Assembly (NCBI GenBank): GCA_016186205.1
Contig: JACPMA010000014.1
Span: 1-64,000, forward strand
Length of the DNA: 64,000 nucleotides
Reading direction: 5' to 3'
DNA from: Candidatus Peregrinibacteria bacterium
GTDB taxonomy: Bacteria > Patescibacteriota > Gracilibacteria > UBA1369 > UM-FILTER-53-11
Shown here: one piece after another, positions 1 to 7,364 of the stretch
Layout of the letters: each line of letters opens with the position of its first letter
Position numbering within the stretch: the first letter of the stretch is position 1
Notes under the pieces: model-generated
The model's input: the letters and a program-made list of their open reading frames with translations, nothing else
Database searches by the model: none
Told to the model about the DNA's origin: nothing
Translations under genes and position numbers: made by a program

Positions 1-133
1 AAGAAAGGCAGCGATACCGCCGCACTCCGGACAACTTCCAACTGTGAACCTGCCAGCTTTTACTTTCACAAAAAACGCAGGCGATACCTCCTTTCCAGCG
101 CATCATTCGAAATTGATCGATAACATCATTCAT
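1..133 (-). CDS. Zn-ribbon protein, transposase-like N-terminus (partial)
   Basis: This reading frame starts at an ATG at 133 and runs off the left edge of the window, giving 44 codons. It begins MNDVIDQFRMMRW, followed by a CxxC pair (CVFC), a spacer and RRYRCLS, which looks like the first Cys of a second pair just outside the window. This layout, a CxxC followed about 20 residues later by R-Y-x-C, resembles the zinc-binding N-terminus of IS1595-like transposases. That assignment is an inference from a short fragment. The start overlaps the stop of the upstream gene by 8 bp (ATGAATGA), so the two are probably translated from one mRNA. Other Zn-ribbon proteins are possible. Confidence 0.45.
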   Translation of the reverse strand, partial: MNDVIDQFRMMRWKGGIACVFCESKSWQVHSWKLSGVRRYRCLS

Positions 134-539
134 AAACGGCTCGGCTTAGGATAGTGATATTTTCTTGAATAGAAGTTTGCGCAGCGCCGATTGCCGGCCG
201 CGACTGCGACATCCACTTTTTCCGCGCAGCATATTCCGGATCATTCGTAAAAAATTGATTGAAAATGCACGGCTTGCCTTCTCCATCAATCCCCTCGCGA
301 TAAAACACCCAAAAACAGCGTTTCGGATTCCATCGGTTCACATACATTTCCATGCGGAAAATTTCCCCGGGCGCAGCATCCTGATTTATGATAACCCGTT
401 CGCAAATATGCGACGTTTGCCTCGGTTCCGAGGAAAAGATGGGGCCGCGTTCCGTATCGATTCCCATATACGCCAATTCCACGGCAGGATCGATCGCTTG
501 ATTTGCTCTCTCTGATTGTTCGAAATATGATTCGCGCAT
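126..539 (-). CDS. Hypothetical protein, 137 aa
   Basis: I do not recognise this protein. It is soluble, with no signal peptide or membrane segment, and has an aromatic-rich centre (RMEMYVNRWNPKRCFWVFYR). The start at 539 is chosen because GGAGG lies 6 bases upstream of the ATG, one of the few strong Shine-Dalgarno sites in the window. An upstream ATG at 584 in the same frame lacks this. The ribosome-binding site sits in a short hairpin followed by a T run. The downstream Zn-ribbon gene overlaps its stop by 8 bp, so the two form a small operon of unknown role, possibly linked to a mobile element. Confidence 0.6.
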   Translation of the reverse strand: MRESYFEQSERANQAIDPAVELAYMGIDTERGPIFSSEPRQTSHICERVIINQDAAPGEIFRMEMYVNRWNPKRCFWVFYREGIDGEGKPCIFNQFFTNDPEYAARKKWMSQSRPAIGAAQTSIQENITILSRAVYE

Positions 540-563
540 AAAAAAACCTCCGCTTTGCGAAGG
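540..563 (-). promoter_or_regulatory. Hairpin with embedded ribosome-binding site and T run
   Basis: On the minus strand, CCTTCGC-AAA-GCGGAGG forms a 7 bp stem (one G-U pair) with a 3-base loop. It is followed by TTTTTTT that runs directly into the ATG at 539. The 3' arm is the Shine-Dalgarno sequence. A TATATT-like -10 at 569-574 would start the transcript close to the hairpin. The element could mask the ribosome-binding site or act as a terminator or attenuator. Which of these applies is not shown by the sequence. Confidence 0.4.
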
Positions 564-751
564 TCTGGAATATAGGCCGATCAAGAATTAATTTCACGGC
601 GCATGCAATCCAAACCTTCGACATTGTGTGATTCGAAGATCAGTTCCCGTGAGTCCGATAATGGATACATACGCAAACATCGATGCTACGGTACCAAACG
701 CATATTCGAAAAACAAGCTTCCTGGCTCACAATATAAAGAAAAAGGTGGTA

Positions 752-1366
752 TTACATTCCATGGCACTTCTTATACTTCTTCCCAGAACCGCAAAAACAA
801 CGATCCTCTGAAAGGGATTGCAAAACTTCCCCTACTTCAAATTTTGCGGCCCATTTTTTAAGATACTTCATATCAAGTTTTTCCCCGGAAATTTTTAAAA
901 TAGATTCAACGTCTTCCAGCTGGCGGGCCGAGCCGCTGGAGGCGTACCATCGTAATTTACTTATGATGAGATCTTCCGCCGAAATAAAATACATCTTCTT
1001 CCCAAAAATCAATTCCAAACGACGCCTTTTTAATTGATTCCTTCCATATTCGTCTTGCTGGCGCAACCAAAAATCCACTTTCATACCGCTCTCTGGTTCA
1101 ATAAAATTGAATTCTCCTTTTTTGAGAATTGCTTTTCTAACAGTATCTTCATCAAAATATCCAGCGCGCGAAATTTTACGGAGTGCGGCATGCAAAGGTT
1201 CCACATGTGACGGAAAAAGCTCTACGATGATATCTATATCGGCAGTTGCTCTCGGTCTACCCCATACGGCAACCGCAAAACCTCCTGTAATACAATACTG
1301 GATGCCAAGCTGCTCAAGCACCTCCGATATTCTCACGAGAATTTTTTCCGGTTCTTGCTGCGGCAT
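752..1366 (-). CDS. MNT-type nucleotidyltransferase with C-terminal SEC-C motif
   Basis: The N-terminal half has the minimal nucleotidyltransferase signature: a Gly-Gly turn (ITGGFAVAVWGRPR) followed by the metal-binding D-x-D (TADIDI). A helical region with DLIISKLRW follows, as in MNT/AbiEii-like or DUF6036-like enzymes. The last 15 residues (CFCGSGKKYKKCHGM) are a complete SEC-C zinc motif like the one ending SecA. Family knowledge suggests nucleotide transfer to a protein or RNA, often as one half of a toxin-antitoxin-like pair, but the substrate is unknown. The small gene at 1314-1493 overlaps its 5' end by 53 bp. The ATG at 1366 is used; GTG codons slightly downstream would shorten the overlap. 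Confidence 0.75.
   Translation of the reverse strand: MPQQEPEKILVRISEVLEQLGIQYCITGGFAVAVWGRPRATADIDIIVELFPSHVEPLHAALRKISRAGYFDEDTVRKAILKKGEFNFIEPESGMKVDFWLRQQDEYGRNQLKRRRLELIFGKKMYFISAEDLIISKLRWYASSGSARQLEDVESILKISGEKLDMKYLKKWAAKFEVGEVLQSLSEDRCFCGSGKKYKKCHGM
762..793 (-). repeat. SEC-C coding repeat, copy 1
   Basis: This 32-base segment encodes the SEC-C tail of the nucleotidyltransferase and matches 1524-1555, at the end of secA, at 30 of 32 bases by direct comparison. Codon choice is shared as well as protein sequence. Confidence 0.75.
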
Positions 1367-1493
1367 GGAGAGAATGCAATGTTAAACAAAGTGCTGTTAA
1401 ATCTAAGGCGAGTTTTATTTTTTTCTCCGCCGGCATCTTTCGAAAAATATCATCCTGAATTTCTTGTGCCGATTTCTTAGTGGCGAGTTTCAT
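1314..1493 (-). CDS. Small helical protein paired with the nucleotidyltransferase
   Basis: A 59-residue protein beginning MKLATKKSAQEIQDDIFRKM. The pattern I-x-x-x-I-F-R-K-M-x-A-E-K-K-I-K-L-A is typical of short helical proteins often encoded just upstream of MNT-type nucleotidyltransferases. The two may form a toxin-antitoxin-like pair, but that is an inference from context. The ATG at 1493 is preferred over one at 1529 because the latter lies inside secA. The gene begins 20 bases after secA and overlaps the nucleotidyltransferase start by 53 bp in another frame. The C-terminus may be shortened relative to relatives. Confidence 0.55.
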   Translation of the reverse strand: MKLATKKSAQEIQDDIFRKMPAEKKIKLALDLTALCLTLHSLHAAARTGKNSRENIGGA

Positions 1494-1513
1494 ACGCTTA
1501 TGATAACACGTTT

Positions 1514-4092
1514 CTATTTCCCGTGGCATTTCTTATACTTCTTCCCTGAACCGCATGGACATGCGTCATTTCGGCCGACTTGCGGCTGGCCTGAACCGGC
1601 GGTTTGATGGCCGCTGCCAGCTTTCACAATAACCGGGTTTTCGCTTAATTCTTCCTGCAGATTCCGCTCGCCTCCAAGAACGCGTTCGATTTGATCCTCA
1701 TTAGTCATCATGCGCATAGGACGGCTCTGCGCAACCTGGACTGGCGCGCTCTCGGCATGCTGCTGGCGGAATTCAATTTTGAAGAGCGTATTCACCGTGT
1801 TCGAACGTATATTCGCTAAAAGTTCCGCGAACATACGGAATGCATCCTGTTTATATTCAATCAACGGATCTTTTTGGCTGTATCCGCGCAGCGCCACAGC
1901 ATCGCGCAAATGAGACATATTATCGATATGTTCCATCCAGAGCGTATCGAGCGCCCGAAGATACACGCCGCGTTCAAGCTGACGCAGCATCGCAGAACCT
2001 TTTTCTGCAATAAAATCAGGCAAAAGTTTTTCGCGCTCATTGTATTCTTCCCATAAATAGTGCTTCACAAAATCAATCATCTCTTCCGTGGCATCAAATT
2101 TTTCCAGTTTTTCCAAATCGAACGGCGTTTTTTGGTCTTTGTGCAGAGCTTCTACGGATTCGTCTATTTTTACAAAATCCCATTCTTCGCGCCGGCGTTC
2201 GCCCGCGTGATTCAAAACGATCGCTTCAGCTTCTTTTTCGATGAGGACCAAAATGTCGTTTTTCATGTCCTGCGAAAAAAGCATTTTCCTCCGCCGCGCG
2301 TAAATGATTTCACGCTGCTTATTCATGACATCATCGTATTCAACCAAATGCTTCCGAATTTCAAAATTGCGCGCTTCAACCTTTTTCTGCGCGCCCTCAA
2401 TAGAATTGCTTATCATCCTGTTTTCAATCGGCATTTCATCAGGAACTTTCAAAAACTCCATCATTTTCTGCACGCGTTCCGCGCCGAACAAACGCATCAA
2501 TTCATCATCCATGGATACCAAAAATTGGCTCTCTCCGGGATCGCCCTGGCGTCCGGACCGGCCTCGGAGCTGATTATCAATACGCCTGGATTCATGACGC
2601 TCGGTGCCTAAAATAAAAAGTCCGCCGACTTCCACAACGCCAGGTCCTTTTCGTGAAATTTCGCGTTCAAAACCGTATGTGGAACGCCGCTCGCTGTAAG
2701 TAATTTTGAAAGCATTTCCGATTTTTCTATGGAAATCGTACCGATCAAAACCGGCTGGCCTTTAGCATGAAGTTCCTTTACTTTTGAGACTGCGGCCATA
2801 AATTTTCCGCGCTGATTTTTATAAACCGCGTCCGGATGATCTTTGCGTATCATCGCCTTATTTGTCGGAATAACGATCGTATCCAGCTTGTATATTTTTG
2901 AAAATTCCTCGGCTTCTGTAAGCGCCGTACCGGTCATACCTCCAAGTTTTTTGAAGAGCCGGAAATAATTTTGAAAAGAAACCGTCGCAAGAGTCCGGCT
3001 TTCGCGCTGCACTTCGACGTTTTCCTTCGCCTCAATGGCTTGGTGGAGCCCATCCGAATAACGGCGGCCGGGCATTAAACGGCCTGTAAATTCATCCACA
3101 ATAATCACTTCGCCATCCTTCACCACATAATCAATATCGTTCTTGAAAATCGCTTGGGCCTTCAGCGCCTGCTCCAAATGATGCACCTCTTCAAAACCGC
3201 CTTCAGCGTAAATATTTTCCATGCCGAGCAGTTTTTCCATCTTTGCAATGCCGGTTTCCGTAAGCGTGGCGGTTCGCAGTTTTTCATCAATGACGTAATC
3301 GTCTTTTTCGGCAAGCTGCGGCACAAGTCTGGAATATTTTGAATATTTTTCCGTTGACTCTTCAGCCGGCGAAGAAATAATGAGCGGCGTTCGCGCTTCA
3401 TCAATCAAAATCGAGTCCACTTCATCAACTATGGCATATGAAAGCTCCCGTTGAACCATGTGACTCGCATCCGTCGCCATATTGTCTCGCAAATAATCAA
3501 ATCCGAATTCATTGTTCGTGCCGTAGGTAATATCACAGTTATAAGCCTGCTTTTTTTGCTCGTGCGACTGGCCGTGAATTATAATTCCAACGGACATGCC
3601 GAGAAATTTGTAGAGACCGCCCATCCATTCCGCATCGCGCTGCGCCAAGTAATCATTTACGGTAACGAGAAAAACACCCTTCCCTGCGAGCGCGTTCAAA
3701 TAAATCGGCAGAGTGCACACGAGCGTTTTTCCTTCACCTGTTTTCATTTCAGAGATTTTCCCTTTATGAAGCACCATGCCGCCCAAAAGCTGCACATCAT
3801 ACGGAATCATATCCCATGCAATTTCGTGATTACGCACAGGCCATTTTTTACCGACTAAACGGCGACAGGCATTTTTTACCAATGCAAAAGCTTCCGGCAA
3901 AATATCATCGAGCGATTCGCCCTCTGCTACGCGCTTTTTGAATTCTTCGGTCTTTGCCGGAAAATACTCGTCTTTGAGCGTCTCTTGGTATTTTTTCTCG
4001 ATCTCATTGATTTTATGAACCAGAGGCCAGAAACGCTTCAGCTCTTTTTCATTCGGATCGCCGAAGATTTTTGTGAGAATTTTTGTAAGCAT
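1514..4092 (-). pseudogene. secA: Preprotein translocase ATPase SecA, disrupted by internal deletion and frameshift
   Basis: SecA is the ATPase motor that pushes unfolded proteins through SecYEG. The upstream frame (4092 to 2608) has the DEAD motor domain with [20 protein letters not shown] (Walker A region), the [14 protein letters not shown] region and GGMTGTA. It ends out of frame just after NAKFHEK. The downstream frame resumes at [11 protein letters not shown] and continues through [19 protein letters not shown] to the C-terminal SEC-C motif (CPCGSGKKYKKCHG). Compared with normal SecA, about 30 residues are missing at the junction near 2645, including the TNMAGRG-type motif of the second ATPase lobe, and the frame shifts. 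The ORF could start at a GTG at 4095 or the ATG at 4092. An assembly collapse is as likely as a true mutation, because SecA is essential. Confidence 0.9.
1524..1555 (-). repeat. SEC-C coding repeat, copy 2
   Basis: This segment is the partner of the repeat at 762-793 and lies in the codons for the zinc motif at the end of SecA. Only two of 32 bases differ between the copies. Confidence 0.75.
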
Positions 4093-4095
4093 CAC

Positions 4096-4111
4096 GCGAG
4101 CGCAGCGAGCG
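4096..4111. repeat. GC-rich short repeat in the secA leader
   Basis: GCGAGCGCAGCGAGCG lies just upstream of the secA start. Closely similar GAGCGCAGCGAGC-type runs occur in the RNase P RNA gene at 5662-5682. They appear to belong to a family of short GC-rich repeats scattered through this genome. Confidence 0.5.
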
Positions 4112-4142
4112 TTTTATTAAAAAGTAAAAAGGCGTCCCGTTT

Positions 4143-4151
4143 ATTTTAGCA
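4143..4151 (-). promoter_or_regulatory. Extended -10 promoter for secA
   Basis: On the minus strand, TGCTAAAAT matches the extended -10 form TGnTAnnnT about 50 bases before the secA start. No convincing -35 is seen. Confidence 0.5.
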
Positions 4152-4163
4152 TAAAAAATACCG

Positions 4164-5564
4164 TTATTCTCGATACGGTTTCATAACAACCAAAACTGTC
4201 TTCAGCAAAATTTTAATATCGAGCCAAAGCGACCAGTTTTCAATGTAATAAGTATCGAGCCGCGCTTCTTCTTCAAAAGGCAGATCGCTGCGTCCGGAAA
4301 TTTGCGCAAGACCGGTGATGCCAGGCTTGATGGTAAGCAGAAATTTGTGATGCTGATCGTATTTTTCAACCTCTTCTGGAAGATGCGGTCGCGGGCCGAC
4401 AAGGGTCATTTCTCCCTTCAAAACATTCCAAAGCTGCGGGAGTTCGTCGAGCGAAAAACGTCGAAGAAATTTTCCTACTCCGGTCACGCGCGGATCATCT
4501 TTAATCTTCACCATAGGCGAGTCTTTGCGGATGTTGCGATCTGAAAGCAGCGTATAACGCATGCTGTGCGTGCCCATTTTCATAGTCCGGAATTTGAGGC
4601 AATGGAACTTTCGACCGCGCTCTCCGATGCGAAACGCCTTTTCTCCATCATCTAAAAATCTGAAAAAAACTGTGCCTGGCGAATCAAACTTAATGGCAAT
4701 GGCGATTAGGAGCAAAAATGGCGAAAGAAGCACGAGGCCGACAGAAGACGCGGCTATATCAAATGTTCTCTTGAGCACCCTGCCCCAGCCGTCGAGCGGA
4801 GTCGGCTTTAAGGAAATAAGCGGAATTCCGCCGAGCGCGGAAATCTCAACATTGCTTCGATGCACTTCCAATAAATCCGGCACGAAATGATATTGAAGAT
4901 GGTGCTCGCGGCAAAAATCAATAATATGTTCGGCCTGTTCATGATCGTCCTGCGTCTGAATAACTTCCTCAACGCGGCATTTTTCTCCCGCCATAGCTGC
5001 AAGATCCAAAAAATTCTTCGCAATGCCGAGCACCGATGCGCTCCCGGATCGTTTAAACATTTCTATTAACTCTTCGGTAATCGCATTTTCACCGACAAAA
5101 ACGATATGCCGCTTTCCGATGCCGCGGCGGAGCAGTGAGCGTTGAACATTTTTGACAATAATGCGGCCGGAACTCACAAACACGCACATAAATCCGAATG
5201 CGTAAAAAAGCGCGAGGCGCGAAAATGGAAACTCGCGGATGAAAAAGTAATATGTAATTGCAGCCATTAACCAAATCAAGCTCGCGCTGAAAATTTTGCG
5301 CACTTCCGCAGAAAGCGAATCTGTGACTTTAAGGCTGTATAAACGAAAAAGACTCAAAAGAATCACAAATACTACGGCGCTTACAACAGCCATTTTCACA
5401 TATGCCGGAAATGACGGAAAAGAACCGAGGTCCGGCTGCTTGAGAAAATCCGGCAGAATATTTTCCTGCGCGCGTAGATAATAAGCAGCCAATAAAGCGG
5501 CCAGCGCGGCGCAAAAATCAACCGGGATTCGCAGAAGTCCAAAGAAAATTTCAGAGCGTTTCAC
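4164..5564 (-). CDS. Polyprenyl-phosphate sugar-1-phosphate transferase (WcaJ/WbaP type)
   Basis: This 466-residue membrane enzyme would transfer a hexose-1-phosphate from a UDP-sugar to undecaprenyl phosphate, starting synthesis of a surface polysaccharide. Residues 1-130 hold four or five membrane helices. The middle is a CoA-binding-like domain ([19 protein letters not shown]). From about residue 265 comes the sugar transferase domain, with the reentrant helix ([18 protein letters not shown]), KFRTM, the [14 protein letters not shown] segment, [16 protein letters not shown] and GPRP. It starts with GTG seven bases after an extended -10, so it may be leaderless. The sugar donor cannot be read from the sequence. 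GalU in this window could supply UDP-glucose. Confidence 0.9.
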   Translation of the reverse strand: MKRSEIFFGLLRIPVDFCAALAALLAAYYLRAQENILPDFLKQPDLGSFPSFPAYVKMAVVSAVVFVILLSLFRLYSLKVTDSLSAEVRKIFSASLIWLMAAITYYFFIREFPFSRLALFYAFGFMCVFVSSGRIIVKNVQRSLLRRGIGKRHIVFVGENAITEELIEMFKRSGSASVLGIAKNFLDLAAMAGEKCRVEEVIQTQDDHEQAEHIIDFCREHHLQYHFVPDLLEVHRSNVEISALGGIPLISLKPTPLDGWGRVLKRTFDIAASSVGLVLLSPFLLLIAIAIKFDSPGTVFFRFLDDGEKAFRIGERGRKFHCLKFRTMKMGTHSMRYTLLSDRNIRKDSPMVKIKDDPRVTGVGKFLRRFSLDELPQLWNVLKGEMTLVGPRPHLPEEVEKYDQHHKFLLTIKPGITGLAQISGRSDLPFEEEARLDTYYIENWSLWLDIKILLKTVLVVMKPYRE

Positions 5565-5571
5565 GAAAAAT

Positions 5572-5580
5572 AGTGTAACA
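5572..5580 (-). promoter_or_regulatory. Extended -10 for the sugar transferase gene
   Basis: TGTTACACT on the minus strand has the TGn extension and sits 7 bases before the GTG at 5564. The predicted transcript would begin at or next to the start codon. Confidence 0.45.
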
Positions 5581-5587
5581 CAAACCA

Positions 5588-6042
5588 GATCTTTTACATT
5601 CTATAAGCCGAGTTCTGTAGACGCAGCGCGGGATCGATAGCACAGCTTTTATAAAAAGCTTGCTCGCTTCGCTCGCTGCGCTTGGATCATCTCTCTAGCT
5701 CCGACGTTGCCGCCGGAGTCATGCGGTAGGTAGTGTGGACCATGAAAGCGCGGTTACTCCACATCTTCCAATCCTACCTTGCTGCGGAAAGGGTTTACCG
5801 CACGCACTTGTGAAACAAATGCGATTCTTATCTCGCGATAAGCCGCCTCGCTTGACGAGGCTTTTCACCTTTGGAGATGCTCATCTCGTTTTACGGGACT
5901 TGCACCCCTAGTATTGTCTCTGTGGCACTATCCCTATGCCCATATTTCTATAAGCACGGTTGTCGTTAGCAACTTTCCTGCTTTCTGCAGCTCGGACTTT
6001 CCTCCCCGCCGAGGCGGGGCGATCGCTCAAATGTAAAAGACC
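5588..6042 (-). ncRNA. rnpB: RNase P RNA (type A)
   Basis: This is the catalytic RNA that removes 5' leaders from tRNA precursors. Universal core elements are visible on the minus strand: GAGGAAAGTCCGAGCT near the 5' end, the AGNAAGTTGCTAACG-type region, and ACAGAACTCGGCTTATAG near the 3' end, which pairs back to form P4. The ends GGTCTTTTACATT and AATGTAAAAGATC pair as a long P1 helix and set the boundaries. A GC-rich repeat of the kind seen before secA sits in a peripheral stem near the 3' end (5662-5682). The protein subunit RnpA is encoded at 49104-49436. Confidence 0.95.
5662..5682. repeat. GC-rich repeat inside rnpB
   Basis: The sequence GCTCGCTTCGCTCGCTGCGC resembles the repeat upstream of secA. 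It lies in a variable peripheral region of the RNA, outside the catalytic core. Confidence 0.5.
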
Positions 6043-6051
6043 TGGAATTGC

Positions 6052-6080
6052 ATTATAATATATACATGAACTTTCAGCAA
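6052..6080 (-). promoter_or_regulatory. rnpB promoter
   Basis: On the minus strand, TTGCTG and TATAAT are separated by 17 bases. The TATAAT lies about 10 bases before the 5' end of the P1 helix. The promoter overlaps the first codons of the divergent gene at 6066. Confidence 0.75.
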
Positions 6081-6695
6081 ACATTGCAGGCACCAACCAA
6101 TCGTTTCTACGAAGACCCGTCGTTTTGGTCACTACTTGCTGCCAACGGTATCACCATTGCTCTCGCGTTTTCGCAGCAGTGGGATTTTTTCACCATTGCA
6201 TGGATTTATTGGTCGCAAAGCGTAATTATCGGCATCTTTAATTTTTTTCGAATCCTCAATCTCGAAAAATTCTCAACGGAAAATTTACGCATCAATGGCA
6301 AATTTGTTCAGCCAACGCCTAAGGTAAAACATTCCGTAGCTCTCTTTTTTCTTTTACATTATAACGGCTTCCATCTTGGCTATCTAATGTTCCTCGTCAC
6401 CAAAGGCAACGTAGATTTCAATGATATTTGGATACCTGCCGCTATATTTCTCATCAACCATTTCTTCTCTTTCAGATCAAATGCCCCCAAAGAAAAAAAT
6501 GTCGGCCGCAATATCGGTTCGATACTATTTTTTCCATACGTCAGAATTGTTCCAATGCATCTCACGCTCATATTTCTATCGATGGCAGGGACTGCATTTG
6601 GCCTAGCCGCTTTTTTTATTCTCAAAACGCTCGCCGACCTTTTTATGCATATAGTCGAACATCGGTGGTGGCAAAACTCCCAGCCGGTTTCCTAA
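6066..6695 (+). CDS. DUF6498-like integral membrane protein
   Basis: A 209-residue protein with about five hydrophobic segments: ANGITIALAFSQQ, the W-I-Y-W-S-Q-S-V-I-I-G-I-F-N motif, VALFFLLHYNGFHLGYL, IWIPAAIFLI, and a C-terminal pair around MHLTLIFLSMAGTAFG. The Y-W-x-x-x-V-I-I-G-x-F-N motif and the central H-Y-x-x-F-H are the hallmarks I associate with DUF6498. The function is unknown. The ATG at 6066 gives the family-like N-terminus; an ATG at 6048 is inside the rnpB promoter. Its 3' end overlaps the convergent TPR gene by 4 bp. Confidence 0.7.
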   Translation: MNFQQTLQAPTNRFYEDPSFWSLLAANGITIALAFSQQWDFFTIAWIYWSQSVIIGIFNFFRILNLEKFSTENLRINGKFVQPTPKVKHSVALFFLLHYNGFHLGYLMFLVTKGNVDFNDIWIPAAIFLINHFFSFRSNAPKEKNVGRNIGSILFFPYVRIVPMHLTLIFLSMAGTAFGLAAFFILKTLADLFMHIVEHRWWQNSQPVS

Positions 6696-7291
6696 TAGCT
6701 TTTGCGCTTCATTTTCTCGTATTCCCGCTGAAAAAACTTGCACGCCTTCAGGCATTCGCGGGCTTTTTCATTTTCCGGTTCAATAGCCAACACTTTTTGA
6801 AACAACGCGATGGCTCGTTCAAAATTCTTTTCATTCAAATAGCAAACTCCGAGATCGCACAAAATCAAACAATCATCCCACGCCAAATTCAGCGCGCGTT
6901 CCAATACTATAATTCCTTTCTTTTTTTGTCCGTAGTGAAAATACGACCATCCGAGACACCGTAAAATCTCCGGGTGATTAGCCTGAATTTGATCCGCGCC
7001 CTCAAGATATTCAATCGAACCTTCCCAATCGCCGAGCGCAGAATAAGTAAATCCAAGCAAATAATTGGCATTTGCAGAATGAGGATCAAGTTGGACCGCA
7101 CGGAGTAAAGCCTTTTCAGCCTTCTCAAATTCTTTTAAAGAAAGAAAATTGTCGCCTATCTCTTCATACGCCTCAATGCAATCGAGATCAAACATCAAAA
7201 TTCTTTCACAAAGCCTTATGGCGTCGTCATGGCGTCCTTTAAGCTTCAGCTGATCGGCTTCATTAATGAGCGTTTCGGTAAAGTCGTTCAT
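6692..7291 (-). CDS. TPR repeat protein
   Basis: This 199-residue protein consists of about five tetratricopeptide repeats. Typical pairs are visible: AYEEIGDNFLSLKEFEKAEK, ANYLLGFTYSALGDWEGSIE, ILRCLGWSYFHYGQKKKG, and LCDLGVCYLNEKNFERAIAL. It has no signal peptide, so it is probably a cytoplasmic scaffold for protein-protein contacts. The partner is unknown. It has its own consensus-like promoter, so it is not part of the galU operon. Confidence 0.88.
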   Translation of the reverse strand: MNDFTETLINEADQLKLKGRHDDAIRLCERILMFDLDCIEAYEEIGDNFLSLKEFEKAEKALLRAVQLDPHSANANYLLGFTYSALGDWEGSIEYLEGADQIQANHPEILRCLGWSYFHYGQKKKGIIVLERALNLAWDDCLILCDLGVCYLNEKNFERAIALFQKVLAIEPENEKARECLKACKFFQREYEKMKRKSY

Positions 7292-7325
7292 GTTTTTTGG
7301 TTTTTATTTTATTCGTTAACATTCC

Positions 7326-7354
7326 ATTATAGCTCAATGGAGCTTTAAAATCAA
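7326..7354 (-). promoter_or_regulatory. Promoter of the TPR gene
   Basis: TTGATT and TATAAT are spaced by 17 bases on the minus strand. The -10 lies about 35 bases before the start codon at 7291. Confidence 0.75.
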
Positions 7355-7364
7355 GGGTCGAAAT

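Noticed and set aside
628-861. Plus-strand open frame of 77 codons
   Set aside because: It overlaps the 3' end of the nucleotidyltransferase gene and has no conserved features or promoter.
2060-2611. Plus-strand open frame of 183 codons opposite secA
   Set aside because: It is a shadow of secA: rich in Phe, His and Arg, with no start signals and no family features.
2608-2640. Programmed ribosomal frameshift in secA
   Set aside because: A frameshift alone cannot replace the missing ~30 codons, and no slippery heptamer with downstream pseudoknot is apparent.
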